Assembly: GCA_003248075.1 (NCBI GenBank)
Contig: QJYK01000102.1
Span: 1 to 62,181, forward strand
From: Gemmatimonadota bacterium
GTDB lineage: Bacteria > Gemmatimonadota > Gemmatimonadetes > Longimicrobiales > Gaopeijiaceae
DNA length: 62,181 bases
Reading direction: 5' to 3'
Below the pieces are notes generated by a model. That model searched no databases, had not been told where the DNA came from, and was given only the letters and a program-made list of their open reading frames with translations. This document shows positions 36,596 to 44,841 of the stretch, one piece after another (within the stretch, counting starts at the first letter, position 1; the number at the start of each line of letters is the position of its first letter). Made by a program: the position numbers and the translations under genes.

Positions 36596-36772
36596 ATGAG
36601 TGCCCTCGACACCCACACCCAACGTCTGGTCGCAGCCATGGCCGGCACGTACCGCATCGAGCGCAAGCTCGTCGAGGGCGGCATGGCGTCGGTCTACCCT
36701 CGCCGAGGACCTGAAGCACAGGCGGAAGGTCGCGCTCACGGTGGGGGAGCCGCGATCCGTGCTGGAGTTGGG
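36596..36772 (+). pseudogene. Decayed Ser/Thr kinase N-terminus, frameshifted
   Basis: From ATG 36596 the frame reads LVAAMAGTYRIERKL and then VEGGMASVY, the start of a PrkC-type kinase with its glycine loop. Right after VY the match moves to the next frame (LAEDLKHRRKVALTV), so there is a frameshift inside the glycine-loop region, and the catalytic Lys of VALK is replaced by Thr. Beyond about 36760 kinase similarity ends. In 36773-36999 I see only a short open stretch (about 36820-36931, LIERAAGPVASG...) without start or recognised family. Confidence 0.72.
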
Positions 36773-36999
36773 GCGTGACACCAGAATCCCGGACCGCCAC
36801 CCGATCGACGGGCGATAGCTGATCGAGCGCGCCGCGGGGCCGGTGGCCTCGGGGATCGACGAGACCGTACCCCGCCTCATCCTCCTCACCCGCTTCGACC
36901 AGAAGATCCGGCGCGTCTTCGGGGGGAGATGATCCCGGATCCCGTTCATCGCCCAACTCCTCCCATCCCCAATCCAGGTATCCCGATGTCGCGTGCCGG

Positions 37000-37341
37000 C
37001 TAGGGGCCAGCCACTTCCTTCCCTCCCACCCCGAGAAAGAACCCGAGGGCCTTCTGCGCCACTTCCATGCCTTCACGGTCGAGGCGGTAGAACGTCCACC
37101 CCTTCTGCGCCTTGGCGGTGACCAGCCCGGCCTGAACGAGAATCTTCATGTGCCGAGACGTCGTGGGCTGGCTCACCTCGAGCTTTTCCGCGATGAAGAC
37201 CGAGCATACCCCGTCCTCCACCAGGTCCCCATCCCGCTGGGGAGGAAAGTGCGCGCGCGGGTCGGCCAACCACTCCAGCACCTTCATGCGCTTGTCGCTT
37301 GCCAGGGCCCGACAGAGCCCCACGAGATTCTCGCGGTCCAT
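37000..37341 (-). CDS. ArsR-family repressor
   Basis: A 113-residue winged-helix regulator: LVGLCRALASDKRMKVLEWL, then CSVFIAEKLEVSQPTTSRHM as recognition helix, ILVQAGLVTAKAQKGWTFYR as wing. It has a longer loop before the recognition helix (DPRAHFPPQRDGDLVEDGVC) than the other two ArsR proteins here. A lone Cys precedes VFIAEKL, a place where redox or metal sensors of this family carry a ligand, but no second ligand is evident. ATG 37341 lies 64 bases after the stop of the MBL-fold gene on the same strand, so it is probably cotranscribed and controls the operon through the palindrome at 38407-38430. Confidence 0.9.
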   Translation of the reverse strand: MDRENLVGLCRALASDKRMKVLEWLADPRAHFPPQRDGDLVEDGVCSVFIAEKLEVSQPTTSRHMKILVQAGLVTAKAQKGWTFYRLDREGMEVAQKALGFFLGVGGKEVAGP

Positions 37342-37405
37342 GGCGGGTACGTTCCCCAGCCGTGCCGGTCCGGTCAAGCCGGACCCGTTCGGCTGTGGCC
37401 GCAAT

Positions 37406-38374
37406 TCATCGTCTAAACCACTTCCGCGCGCCGTACGCCATGAGCTCCGGAAGCTCGAGATCCGGATACCGCTGGACCATGGCCTCGACGAGATCGTCGG
37501 CTGACGCCGCTTCGCGCATCAGGGTGTCGTAGGCGTCGAGGTAGCGAAGCATGAAGGCGATCTGGTCCTGGGCGTCGGGCGTGGTCAGATGGCGCTTGTG
37601 CCCCGGTACCACGGCTGCGGCATCCAGCGCCGCCAGCCGCCGCAGCGACGCTCGCCACTCGTCCCTCGCCTGGATGTCGGCATCCCCGAGCCAGGGGTGG
37701 ATCCCCTCGAACACGAGATCGCCGGCCAACACGGTCCTTATGGAAGGGATCCAAAGCGCCGCGCTCTTGCCGCCGCGCACGTCACCCCCCAACCCCTCCA
37801 GGACCTCGATGGCGTATCCGTCCACGTCGAGCCCGCCGTCGGGCAGGAGCCGAGGCGTGACGATGCTGTCCGGCACCTCGTCCCCTCCTCGCTCCTGCGC
37901 CCTGGCCAGGACCCCAGGAGCTCGCCCCTGGAAGTCCTCGAGGCCGGACCGGGTCATGTAGACGGGCGTCCCGGGAAAGCGCCGCAGCACCTCCATGGCC
38001 CCCATGAAGTGATCGTGGTCCGCGTGGGAGAAGAGGATGGCCTTGAGATGCTTGCCCGTCGCGGCGATCTCGTCGGCCAAGTGCCGGCCGTCGCTCACGG
38101 TGTTCTGGGCGTCCCAGAGAATCAGCTCGCTGGGCCCCACGACCAGGGACGAGACCACGTAGAAGGCGGACGCCTTGGGAGCGCCGACCTTCACGATGCG
38201 GAGCGCGCCCGCCTGACCCTCCGCCAGGTTCTGGACCGCGGCCGCCGGAGGCTGCATGAGGAAGCCACCCCACGCCAGCGCCCCCGCCCAGCCCAGTCGC
38301 GTCCACAGTGTCCTCGCGGCGCTGCGAACCATCCAGCGCCCCACCTCACGCTGCCCCGAGCACGACTTTCCCAT
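37406..38374 (-). CDS. Exported MBL-fold metallo-hydrolase
   Basis: A 322-residue metallo-beta-lactamase-fold protein. Metal motifs: SHADHDHFMGA (HxDH box with the first His), the Asp in VLAGDLVFEGIHPW and the last His in VVPGHKRHL; the second box His may be in FEGIHP. A hydrophobic segment within the first 48 residues ending PPAAAVQN looks like a signal peptide after a basic n-region. GGAGGGG just before ATG 38374 supports this start over the inner ATG at 38332. The family includes hydrolases and persulfide dioxygenases; the acidic residue and sequence between boxes do not decide. Operon with the ArsR repressor and preceded by an operator. Confidence 0.88.
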   Translation of the reverse strand: MGKSCSGQREVGRWMVRSAARTLWTRLGWAGALAWGGFLMQPPAAAVQNLAEGQAGALRIVKVGAPKASAFYVVSSLVVGPSELILWDAQNTVSDGRHLADEIAATGKHLKAILFSHADHDHFMGAMEVLRRFPGTPVYMTRSGLEDFQGRAPGVLARAQERGGDEVPDSIVTPRLLPDGGLDVDGYAIEVLEGLGGDVRGGKSAALWIPSIRTVLAGDLVFEGIHPWLGDADIQARDEWRASLRRLAALDAAAVVPGHKRHLTTPDAQDQIAFMLRYLDAYDTLMREAASADDLVEAMVQRYPDLELPELMAYGARKWFRR

Positions 38375-38406
38375 AACCCCTCCCTTGCTCCACCCACGTG
38401 ACCTAG

Positions 38407-38445
38407 CTAGTTAGCATATTAGCTAACTAGTAACGTGAGCGTCAA
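38407..38445 (-). promoter_or_regulatory. Promoter with palindromic operator before the MBL-ArsR operon
   Basis: A perfect 9-bp inverted repeat CTAGTTAGC (38407-38415) and GCTAACTAG (38422-38430) surrounds ATATTA. On the minus strand the centre reads TAATAT (38421-38416) and is the -10 box; TTGACG (38445-38440) is the -35 box with an 18-base spacer. TTAG..CTAA-type AT-rich palindromes are typical ArsR sites, so binding here would block the -10 directly. Confidence 0.82.
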
Positions 38446-38560
38446 GGAATGAAGGCGCGCGCGGGCGTTTGACGCCTCCCAAACGCCCATGCCGCCGCCT
38501 CCGCCACGACCGGACGGGCCGACTGACCGGTTGAGTCCGCACGCGCACCGGCCAGCGGAC

Positions 38561-38603
38561 TTGCCCGATCCATAACCAACGTGCTATATAACTGTATGGT
38601 TAT
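38561..38603 (+). promoter_or_regulatory. Promoter of the ArsR-SRPBCC pair, with flanking inverted repeat
   Basis: TTGCCC (38561-38566) and TATATA (38585-38590) are spaced by 18 bases. ATAACCA (38572-38578) and TGGTTAT (38597-38603) form a 7-bp inverted repeat around the -10 box. The expected transcription start falls at about 38597, next to the ATG at 38596, and no Shine-Dalgarno is present, so translation may be leaderless. Confidence 0.6.
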
Positions 38604-38949
38604 GATGACGCCGGACGCGGACCTCCTCGACGCGACGTTCTTCGCGCTCGCGGACCCGACCCGTCGCGCCATCCTGGCGCGGCTCGCTACCGGCGAGGCG
38701 TCGGTGGGAGAGCTGGCCGAGCCCTTCGAGATAAGCCAGCCGGCCATCTCGAAGCACCTGAAGGTCCTCGAGCGCGCGGGCCTGGTCTCCGTGGACCAGG
38801 ACGGTACCCGCAGGCTCCGCCGCCTCGAGACCGCGCCCCTGGACGCCGCGACCGACTGGATCGCCCGGTACCGGGACCTGTGGGAGTCCCAGTTCCGGCG
38901 CCTGGACGCGGTGCTGGACGAGCTCAAGGCCGCGCGGCGATCCGATTGA
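38596..38949 (+). CDS. ArsR-family regulator, partner of SRPBCC protein
   Basis: A 117-residue ArsR regulator: LDATFFALADPTRRAILARL, then LAEPFEISQPAISKHLKVLE as recognition helix, RAGLVSVDQDGTRRLRRLE as wing and a C-terminal helix RYRDLWESQFRRLDAVLDEL. This C-terminal WESQFRRLD helix is typical of ArsR proteins coded before AHSA1/SRPBCC genes. Three in-frame ATGs (38596, 38602, 38605) are possible; the promoter suggests a leaderless start at the first. The SRPBCC gene follows after 37 bases. No metal ligands are seen. Confidence 0.9.
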   Translation: MVMMTPDADLLDATFFALADPTRRAILARLATGEASVGELAEPFEISQPAISKHLKVLERAGLVSVDQDGTRRLRRLETAPLDAATDWIARYRDLWESQFRRLDAVLDELKAARRSD

Positions 38950-38986
38950 CCCCCACCCCGAGACCCACGAGACCAAGGAGAAGACC

Positions 38987-39499
38987 ATGGTGACCCTCCC
39001 CGAGACCGCGCAGGTCGCCCTGCCCGGCGACACCCAGGTCAGCGTCAAGCGCGCGTTCCGCGCCCCCCGCGAGCTGGTCTGGGAAGCCTACACGACCCCC
39101 GAGCTGATGCGGCGCTGGCTCACCGGATATCCCGGGTGGACGATGACCGTGTGCGAGATGGACGTCCGCGCGGGCGGGACCTTCCGCTGGCGTTGGCGCG
39201 ACGACGCCGACGGAAAGGAGTTCGGCTTCCACGGCGAGTACCTCGAGGTCGACGCCCCCGCCCGCCTCACCAACACCGAGGCCTTCGACCCCGGTGACGT
39301 CGGCGGGAGCATGGGCGCCGAGCCGGCGCTGATCACGGTGACCTTCGAGGAACACGACGGGGCGACCGTGATGACCACGCTCATCGAGTACGACTCACAG
39401 GCCAGCCGCGACGAGGCCGTCGCCACCGGCATGACCGACGGAATGGAGTGGAGCTACAAGAACCTCGACCGGACCCTGGCCGAGCGGCAGAAGGGCTGA
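38987..39499 (+). CDS. SRPBCC/AHSA1-family protein
   Basis: A 170-residue START-fold protein of the AHSA1 (activator of Hsp90 ATPase homologue 1-like) family: VKRAFRAPRELVWEAYTTPE, LMRRWLTGYPGWTMTVCEMD, GGTFRWRWRDDADGKEFGFH, then VTFEEHDGATVMTTLIEYDS and GMEWSYKNLDRTLAE. The fold makes a hydrophobic pocket for a small ligand. AAGGAGAAG at 38975 is the ribosome site for ATG 38987. It is paired with the ArsR gene before it, an arrangement common in many bacteria; the ligand and purpose are unknown. Confidence 0.92.
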   Translation: MVTLPETAQVALPGDTQVSVKRAFRAPRELVWEAYTTPELMRRWLTGYPGWTMTVCEMDVRAGGTFRWRWRDDADGKEFGFHGEYLEVDAPARLTNTEAFDPGDVGGSMGAEPALITVTFEEHDGATVMTTLIEYDSQASRDEAVATGMTDGMEWSYKNLDRTLAERQKG

Positions 39500-39581
39500 C
39501 GACGGAACGGGGGCGCAGCCCGCCGGCGTCAGCCGCTTCCAACATCGACCGCCGCGGGTTTTCCGCCAACCAGGAACCTGT

Positions 39582-40772
39582 TCAGGGGGCGATGCCGAAG
39601 GGCCTCTCGCCCATCCGCCCCAACCCCCATGCCGCCGCCTCCGCCACCAGCGGATCGTCGTCCGACAGCGCGGACACCAAGGTGCCGACGGCTTCCGGGT
39701 CCGGCGCGTCCAGGGTGGCCAGCCAGTTGCCGATCGCGATCGCGACGTTGCGCCGCAGCTCCGAGTAGCCCGCCCGCCGCATCGCCGACCCCCGGGTGTA
39801 CGCGTCCCACTCGTCCTCGGACATGCGCATGAGGGCGACGAGGGACGGGCCGTCCGTTCCGGGGATCACCGCCTCGGTGGGCCCGTCGTCGTCGGGATCG
39901 TCGGGGTCGCGGTCCCACTCGGCCTCCCAGGAGGGACGCGCATCGTAATCGCGCTCTGCGGCCACCTCTGCGAAGCGCTCGTTCCATGGACACACCTCCT
40001 GGCAGATGTCGCACCCGTAGATCCGGTTGCCGATCCGGGGTCGCAGCCCGTCCGGGATCGCTCCGTGGTGCTCGATCGTCAGGTAGGAGATGCAGCGCGT
40101 CGCGTCCATCAGGGCCGCGCCGTCCTCGTCGCGGCCGAGCAGGGCTCCGGTCGGGCACGCGTCCAGGCAAGCCCGGCACGTCCCGCAGCGATCCACGGGG
40201 AACGGCGGATCGGGCCAGAGCTCGATGTCCAGCAGGAGCACGCCCAGGAAGAAGTACGAGCCGCGCGCCGGGTCGATCAACATCGTGTTCCTGCCGAACC
40301 AGCCGATGCCGGCGCGGCGCGCAAGGTCGCGCTCGAGGATGGGGCCCGTGTCCACGTAGGCACGCCACGTCACCGACCCTTCCACGGCCTCGTCGATGCG
40401 CCGGCCGAGCCGTTGCAGCTTCTTCTTGACCACCCTGTGGTAGTCGCGACCGCGCGCGTAGCGGGCGATCACGCCCCGCGACGGGTCGTCCGGCACGCCC
40501 GACGGGTCCTCCTGGGCGTAGTCGTGCGTGACCACGACCACGGACCGGACCCCCGGCAGCGTGCGCGCGAGGTCCGCGCGTCGCGCCACGGCGTCCGGGC
40601 GCGCCAGGTAGCGCATGTCCCCGTGTCTGCCGTCGTCGAGCCATCGTCGGTAGAAATCGAGGTGGGCGGAATCCTCGGGCGTCGTGATGCCCACGCGCCC
40701 GAAGCCCAGTGCCTCACCCTCCCGCTGAACGAGCCGGGCGAGCGCGACCCCGTCGACGTCGGACGCGCTCAC
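39582..40772 (-). CDS. queG: Epoxyqueuosine reductase QueG
   Basis: A 396-residue cobalamin and iron-sulfur enzyme that reduces epoxyqueuosine to queuosine in tRNA wobble position 34. Visible: YVDTGPILERDLARRAGIGW with active-site Asp141, FGRNTMLIDP, and two 4Fe-4S motifs (C196xxC199xxC202xxxC206 and C227, C254xxC257xxxC261 with ICQEVCPWN). HEAT-like helices close the C-terminus (SELRRNVAIAIGNWLAT, AEAAAWGLGRMG), as in full-length QueG. The GTG at 40772 overlaps the stop of the glycosyltransferase gene (GTGA) and puts the first helix at the usual place; longer frames are not homologous. QueE for the same pathway is at 53380-54051. Confidence 0.94.
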   Translation of the reverse strand: MSASDVDGVALARLVQREGEALGFGRVGITTPEDSAHLDFYRRWLDDGRHGDMRYLARPDAVARRADLARTLPGVRSVVVVTHDYAQEDPSGVPDDPSRGVIARYARGRDYHRVVKKKLQRLGRRIDEAVEGSVTWRAYVDTGPILERDLARRAGIGWFGRNTMLIDPARGSYFFLGVLLLDIELWPDPPFPVDRCGTCRACLDACPTGALLGRDEDGAALMDATRCISYLTIEHHGAIPDGLRPRIGNRIYGCDICQEVCPWNERFAEVAAERDYDARPSWEAEWDRDPDDPDDDGPTEAVIPGTDGPSLVALMRMSEDEWDAYTRGSAMRRAGYSELRRNVAIAIGNWLATLDAPDPEAVGTLVSALSDDDPLVAEAAAWGLGRMGERPFGIAP

Positions 40773-41932
40773 GAAGATCCCGTCCCGTCCTGCAGATGAT
40801 ACGTCCTCCCCTTCCACTCGACCCTGCTTCCCCGGGCCCAGGCCCGGAGGAAGATGTAGAGGCCGACCGCAGAGCCGACGGGATAGAGAAGCCCGTAGGC
40901 CGGGGGCGCCCCCATGCGGGAGGTTACCAACACCCAGAGGACGAGGCTCAGCCCCACCGTGGTGGCGGACCATGCCAGGGCAGCGGGTGATGCGGTCAGG
41001 CCGACGGCGCAGGCGACGAGGGACAGGGGCGGGACGACCCACGCCACGGCGCCGGTGAGCGCCGCGGCAGGCGCGACGAAGGGGCGTAGCGTCGGAGGCA
41101 TCGTCTGGAGGCCGCCGATGAGGAGGTTCTTCGACCATCCCGCCACGAGCTCGCCCAGAGACCGGTACATGCGCGTGGCGAACGACGTCTCGGCTCTGCG
41201 CATCGACAGGCGTCGACCGCTCCTGACGACGCGCTGCGCGAGCGCCAGGTCCTCCACGACCTCACCCTTCACGGCCACGTGTCCGCCCAGGGCCTCGTAC
41301 ATGTCACGGCGAAAGAGCATGTACTGCCCGTTGGCGATCGCGCTCCGCCAACGCCCGCGCCGCAACATCCCCTCCAGGTCGTAGTAGCGGATGAGCATGG
41401 CGAAGAAGACCTGAGGCTGGATCAACCGTTCCCAGAAGGTCCCCATGAGCTGGCGACCCGTCACGGTGAGCAGGTCCGCCTGGTCGTCGTACATGGCAGC
41501 CACCGCCCGCTCGAGAAGATCCGGCGCGTGCACGGTATCCGCATCCGTGAACAGGAGCAGCGCACCGGTGGCGACCCGCGACCCTTGATGGCACGCCCAC
41601 GGCTTGCCGAGCCACCCGACCGGCAAGTCCTCGCCCTGCAGGACCCGTAGAGCCGTCGCCCCGCCCGGTGGCAGCCCACGCGCGAGGGCACCGGTCCCGT
41701 CCTCGCTCCGGTCGTCCACGACGACGATTTCGAAGTCCGGGTATCGTTGGGCGGTGATGGAGCGCACACAGGTCTCGATGTTCCGCGCCTCGTTGCGAGC
41801 CGGCACGACGACGGTCACCGACGGTGCATGCTCGGGCGATCTCGCAGGCAGCTCGCGAGGGAGCCGGACGCGGAGCAGGAGGAACAGCAGGAGGCCGAGC
41901 CAGGGCGCGGCCAGCAGATAGGGGAGGATCAC
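40769..41932 (-). CDS. Membrane family 2 glycosyltransferase
   Basis: A 387-residue GT2 enzyme with one N-terminal (VILPYLLAAPWLGLLLFLLL) and about three C-terminal membrane segments. Catalytic domain: SVTVVVPARNEARNIETCV, VVDDRSEDGT (first Asp motif), LLFTDADTVHAPDLLE (DAD metal motif), GGHVAVKGEVVEDLALAQRV (ED base motif) and a later Arg-rich R..W-like turn. The layout with C-terminal segments and the final RVEWKGRTYHL resembles CrtQ/HpnI-type transferases that act on lipid acceptors such as carotenoids or hopanoids; the acceptor is not known. The start is GTG 41932 next to the hydrophobic segment; the open frame to 42100 is basic and non-homologous. Coupled by GTGA to queG. Confidence 0.88.
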   Translation of the reverse strand: MILPYLLAAPWLGLLLFLLLRVRLPRELPARSPEHAPSVTVVVPARNEARNIETCVRSITAQRYPDFEIVVVDDRSEDGTGALARGLPPGGATALRVLQGEDLPVGWLGKPWACHQGSRVATGALLLFTDADTVHAPDLLERAVAAMYDDQADLLTVTGRQLMGTFWERLIQPQVFFAMLIRYYDLEGMLRRGRWRSAIANGQYMLFRRDMYEALGGHVAVKGEVVEDLALAQRVVRSGRRLSMRRAETSFATRMYRSLGELVAGWSKNLLIGGLQTMPPTLRPFVAPAAALTGAVAWVVPPLSLVACAVGLTASPAALAWSATTVGLSLVLWVLVTSRMGAPPAYGLLYPVGSAVGLYIFLRAWARGSRVEWKGRTYHLQDGTGSS

Positions 41933-42093
41933 GGCGCGCGGACGTCTCCAGCCTTTGCAGGGCGGCGAGCGGCGAGTCCGCCCGACGCGACCGTAGTCTG
42001 CCGCGCGCCGCGCGCAGGGGACAAGGCACGACCGCTGGCGGCACCCCGGTCCGTCCGGCATTGTTGGGTCTGGACCCACAGGAGAGAGCCGCG

Positions 42094-43458
42094 ATGACAA
42101 CCCCGCGCCCGACGAAGTCCAGGCGGAAATTCCTCGGTCAGCTCGCCGCCGGGGCGCTGGCCGCCGGCGCCACGCCGCACCTCATGAAGGCTTCGGAGCG
42201 GCGCCGCGACGAGCTGCGCATGGCGCGTCGGCACCAGTCCGCCAACGATCAGATCCAGCTGGCCGTGATCGGAGCCGGCGGGATGGGCATGGCCGACGTC
42301 GACACGGCCCTCGAGGTGCCCGGAGTGAAGCTCGTCGCTGTCGCCGACTGCTACGACGGTCGACTCGCGGCCGCCAGGGAGCGCCACGGCGAGGACATCT
42401 TCACCACGCGGGACTACCGCCAGATCCTCGCCCGCGACGACGTCGACGCGGTCATCTGCGGGACTCCGGACCACTGGCACCAACAGATCTCCATCGACGC
42501 GCTGCGCGCCGGGAAGGCGGTCTACTGCGAGAAGCCGATGGTTCATTCCATCGCCCAGGGCGCGGCGCTGATCGACGCCCAGCGGGAGACGGGACGGACG
42601 TTCCAGGTCGGAAGCCAGGGCATGAGCTCGCTGGGGAACGAGAAGGCCAAGGAGCTCCTCGAGGAAGGGGCCATCGGCGAGCTCAACTACGCCGAGGGGT
42701 TCTGGGCGAGGAACGACCCCGTCGGAGCTTGGCAGTACGCCATCCCGGAGGACGCATCGGAGGAAACGGTCGACTGGGCGATGTTCCTGGGCCGGGCGCC
42801 GCAACGGCCCTTCGACCCGCTGCGGATCTTCCGCTGGCGCAACTACCGCGACTACGGGACGGGCGTGTCCGGCGACCTCTTCGTCCACCTGTTCTCGAGC
42901 CTCCACTTCGTCACGTCGTCGCGGGGGCCTCAGAAGGTCATGGCTCAGGGTGGGCTCCGGTATTGGAAGGACGGACGAGAGGTTCCGGATATCCTGCTGG
43001 GCATGTTCGACTACCCCGGGAGCGACGCGCACCCGCCCTTCAACCTGTCCTTGCGGGTCAATTTCGTGGACGGCACGTCCGGGAGCACGTTCCTTCGCCT
43101 GGTGGGCAACGAGGGCGCGATGGACGTGACCTGGACCGAGGTCGTGCTGCGTCGGAACAAGTCGGTGAGTCCCACGGACGTCTTCATTCAGATGAAGTCC
43201 GACGAGATCGCTCAGGCCATGGAGACCCGCGCTCAGATGCTCCCGCCGGCGGAGAGCGTCTACGTGGCCGAGTCCTCGTACCGAGGCGCGCACTTCGATC
43301 ATTTCATGAACTTCTTCAAAGGTGTGCGGGAGGGGACCCCAGTGACCGAGGACGCCGTCTTCGGCCTGCGTGCAGCGGCACCCGCCCTCGCATGCAACGA
43401 CAGCTACTTCGGCGACCGCATCGTCCGATGGGACCCCGAACGGATGGAGGTCGTATGA
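42094..43458 (+). CDS. Tat-exported Gfo/Idh/MocA oxidoreductase
   Basis: A 454-residue oxidoreductase with Tat signal SRRKFLGQLAAGALAAG, NAD(P)-binding motif LAVIGAGGMGMADV, and the active-site run YCEKPM (Lys147). The C-terminal domain shows FRWRNYRDYGTGVSGDLFVH, similar to the other Gfo/Idh protein of this window (31111-32745), so they are paralogues. AGGAGAG before ATG 42094 is the ribosome site. It is the first of four overlapping genes ending with a class V aminotransferase and containing two DUF1080 proteins; Gfo/Idh plus DUF1080 is the set known for making and cleaving 3-keto-glycosides, so a role in oxidising an extracellular glycoside is likely (inference). Confidence 0.93.
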   Translation: MTTPRPTKSRRKFLGQLAAGALAAGATPHLMKASERRRDELRMARRHQSANDQIQLAVIGAGGMGMADVDTALEVPGVKLVAVADCYDGRLAAARERHGEDIFTTRDYRQILARDDVDAVICGTPDHWHQQISIDALRAGKAVYCEKPMVHSIAQGAALIDAQRETGRTFQVGSQGMSSLGNEKAKELLEEGAIGELNYAEGFWARNDPVGAWQYAIPEDASEETVDWAMFLGRAPQRPFDPLRIFRWRNYRDYGTGVSGDLFVHLFSSLHFVTSSRGPQKVMAQGGLRYWKDGREVPDILLGMFDYPGSDAHPPFNLSLRVNFVDGTSGSTFLRLVGNEGAMDVTWTEVVLRRNKSVSPTDVFIQMKSDEIAQAMETRAQMLPPAESVYVAESSYRGAHFDHFMNFFKGVREGTPVTEDAVFGLRAAAPALACNDSYFGDRIVRWDPERMEVV

Positions 43459-44225
43459 CAGGGCGCCCCGTGGGAGCCTGTGGAATCGCCATGCTCCTGG
43501 TCGCCTGCGTCGGCGGAGGGGACGAGACCACCAGCGGCGCATCGGTCCGGGACGCCCCCACGCCGCACAACGCCCTCACCGCCGAGGAGGCTCGCGACGG
43601 CTGGCGGCTCCTCTTCGACGGGACGACCACCCGCGGTTGGCGCCGCTACGGGGGTGAGGACGTCCCGGACAGCTGGACCGTGGTGGACGGCGAGCTCGGG
43701 CTCCAGGCCTCCAGCGGGAACATGGACGGGGGCGACATCGTCACCACCGAGGAGTTCACCGACTTCGAGCTCGCCTTCGACTTCAAGGTGGGCCCCGTGG
43801 GCAACAGCGGCGTCTTCTATCGGGTCCGGGAGCACGAAGGCAAGGAGCTCTGGCAGGTGGCGCCCGAGTACCAGGTGCTCGACGACCCGGCGTATCCGGC
43901 GACGGAGGATTGGAGCCCCCCGACACACCGCACCGCCGAGAACTACGACCTGCAGGCCGCCGAGGGTCGGGTCGTCCACCCCACCGGCGAGTGGAACAGC
44001 GGACGGATCGTCGTCCGTGGCAACCACGTGGAGCACTGGCTCAACGGCGCGATGACGGTCGCCTACGAGCTGTACTCGGACGAATGGGAGGCCCTGGTGC
44101 GGGCGAGCAAGTTCGGGCCCGAGGAGTACTACGCCCGCGCGAGCTCCGGCGCGATCGGCCTCCAGGACCACGGCACACCGGTCTGGTATCGGGACATCAA
44201 GATCCGGACCCTGAGCGGTGGGTAG
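43455..44225 (+). CDS. DUF1080-domain lipoprotein
   Basis: A 256-residue lipoprotein with signal MTGRPVGACGIAMLLVAC (Cys18) and a DUF1080 (3-keto-disaccharide hydrolase, concanavalin-like) domain: GWRLLFDGTTTRGWRRYGGE, LGLQASSGNMDGGDIVTTEE, FTDFELAFDFKVGPVGNSGV, FYRVRE, YQVLDD, and HWLNGAMTVAYEL. It starts by ATGA overlap with the Gfo/Idh gene. DUF1080 proteins include enzymes that split 3-keto-glycosides after oxidation by Gfo/Idh partners, which fits this place in the operon. Surface-exposed or periplasmic location is implied by the lipobox. Confidence 0.92.
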   Translation: MTGRPVGACGIAMLLVACVGGGDETTSGASVRDAPTPHNALTAEEARDGWRLLFDGTTTRGWRRYGGEDVPDSWTVVDGELGLQASSGNMDGGDIVTTEEFTDFELAFDFKVGPVGNSGVFYRVREHEGKELWQVAPEYQVLDDPAYPATEDWSPPTHRTAENYDLQAAEGRVVHPTGEWNSGRIVVRGNHVEHWLNGAMTVAYELYSDEWEALVRASKFGPEEYYARASSGAIGLQDHGTPVWYRDIKIRTLSGG

Positions 44226-44841
44226 CACGGGGTCCGGCCTTGCTCGGCTGGCGATCACCGCGGCTCTGGTGCAGGTCGGGGTCGCGCCGGCGCTGGGTGC
44301 CCAGAATCCGGCCGCGATCTTCAACGGGCGAGATCTCGACGGCTGGACGGTCCACGGTACGGAGCTGTGGTACGTCGAAGGCGGGGAGCTGGTGTGCGAG
44401 AGCGGGCCGGACGCGGGCTATGGCTACCTGCGCACGAACGATGAGTACACCGACTTCGAGCTCACGCTCGAGTTCAAACAGGAGGCGAACGGCAATTCCG
44501 GCGTCTTCTTCCGGTCGACCTTGGAGGGCACGCGCATCACGGGCTGGCAGGCCGAGGTCGCCCCGCCGGGACTCCACTCCGGAGGCATCTACGAGTCGTA
44601 CGGCCGAGGATGGCTCGCTCAACCCGACGCCGACAAGGACGCCGTCTTGCTCATGGGCGCCTGGAACCTGATGAGAATCCGCGTCGTGGGCGACAGTGTC
44701 ACGACCTGGATCAACGGTACGGAGATGGTCGATCTCACGGACGAGCGGATCGGCGGGGCGACGGGACACATCGCGCTCCAGATCCACGATGGCGGCGGGA
44801 TCAAGGTGCGTTGGCGGAACATCCGCGTGCTGAAGCTATGA
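44218..44841 (+). CDS. Secreted DUF1080-domain protein
   Basis: A 207-residue single-domain DUF1080 protein with a cleavable signal (LARLAITAALVQVGVAPALG, then AQ). Domain text: AIFNGRDLDGWTVHGTELWY, LRTNDEYTDFELTLEFKQEA, NGNSGVFFRSTLEG, ITGWQAEVAPPGLHSGGIYE, WNLMRIRVVGDSVTTWINGT. The start is GTG 44218, which overlaps the last codons of the preceding DUF1080 gene by 8 bases. The two DUF1080 proteins differ in length and in the loop between the GVF strand and the QVLDD or QAEVAPP strand, so they probably act on different linkages. Signal peptide rather than lipobox suggests a free periplasmic protein. Confidence 0.9.
   Translation: MGSTGSGLARLAITAALVQVGVAPALGAQNPAAIFNGRDLDGWTVHGTELWYVEGGELVCESGPDAGYGYLRTNDEYTDFELTLEFKQEANGNSGVFFRSTLEGTRITGWQAEVAPPGLHSGGIYESYGRGWLAQPDADKDAVLLMGAWNLMRIRVVGDSVTTWINGTEMVDLTDERIGGATGHIALQIHDGGGIKVRWRNIRVLKL

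Noticed and set aside
36820-36931. Short open stretch after the kinase remnant
   Set aside because: It lacks a start codon and a recognisable family; it was kept only as a note under the remnant.
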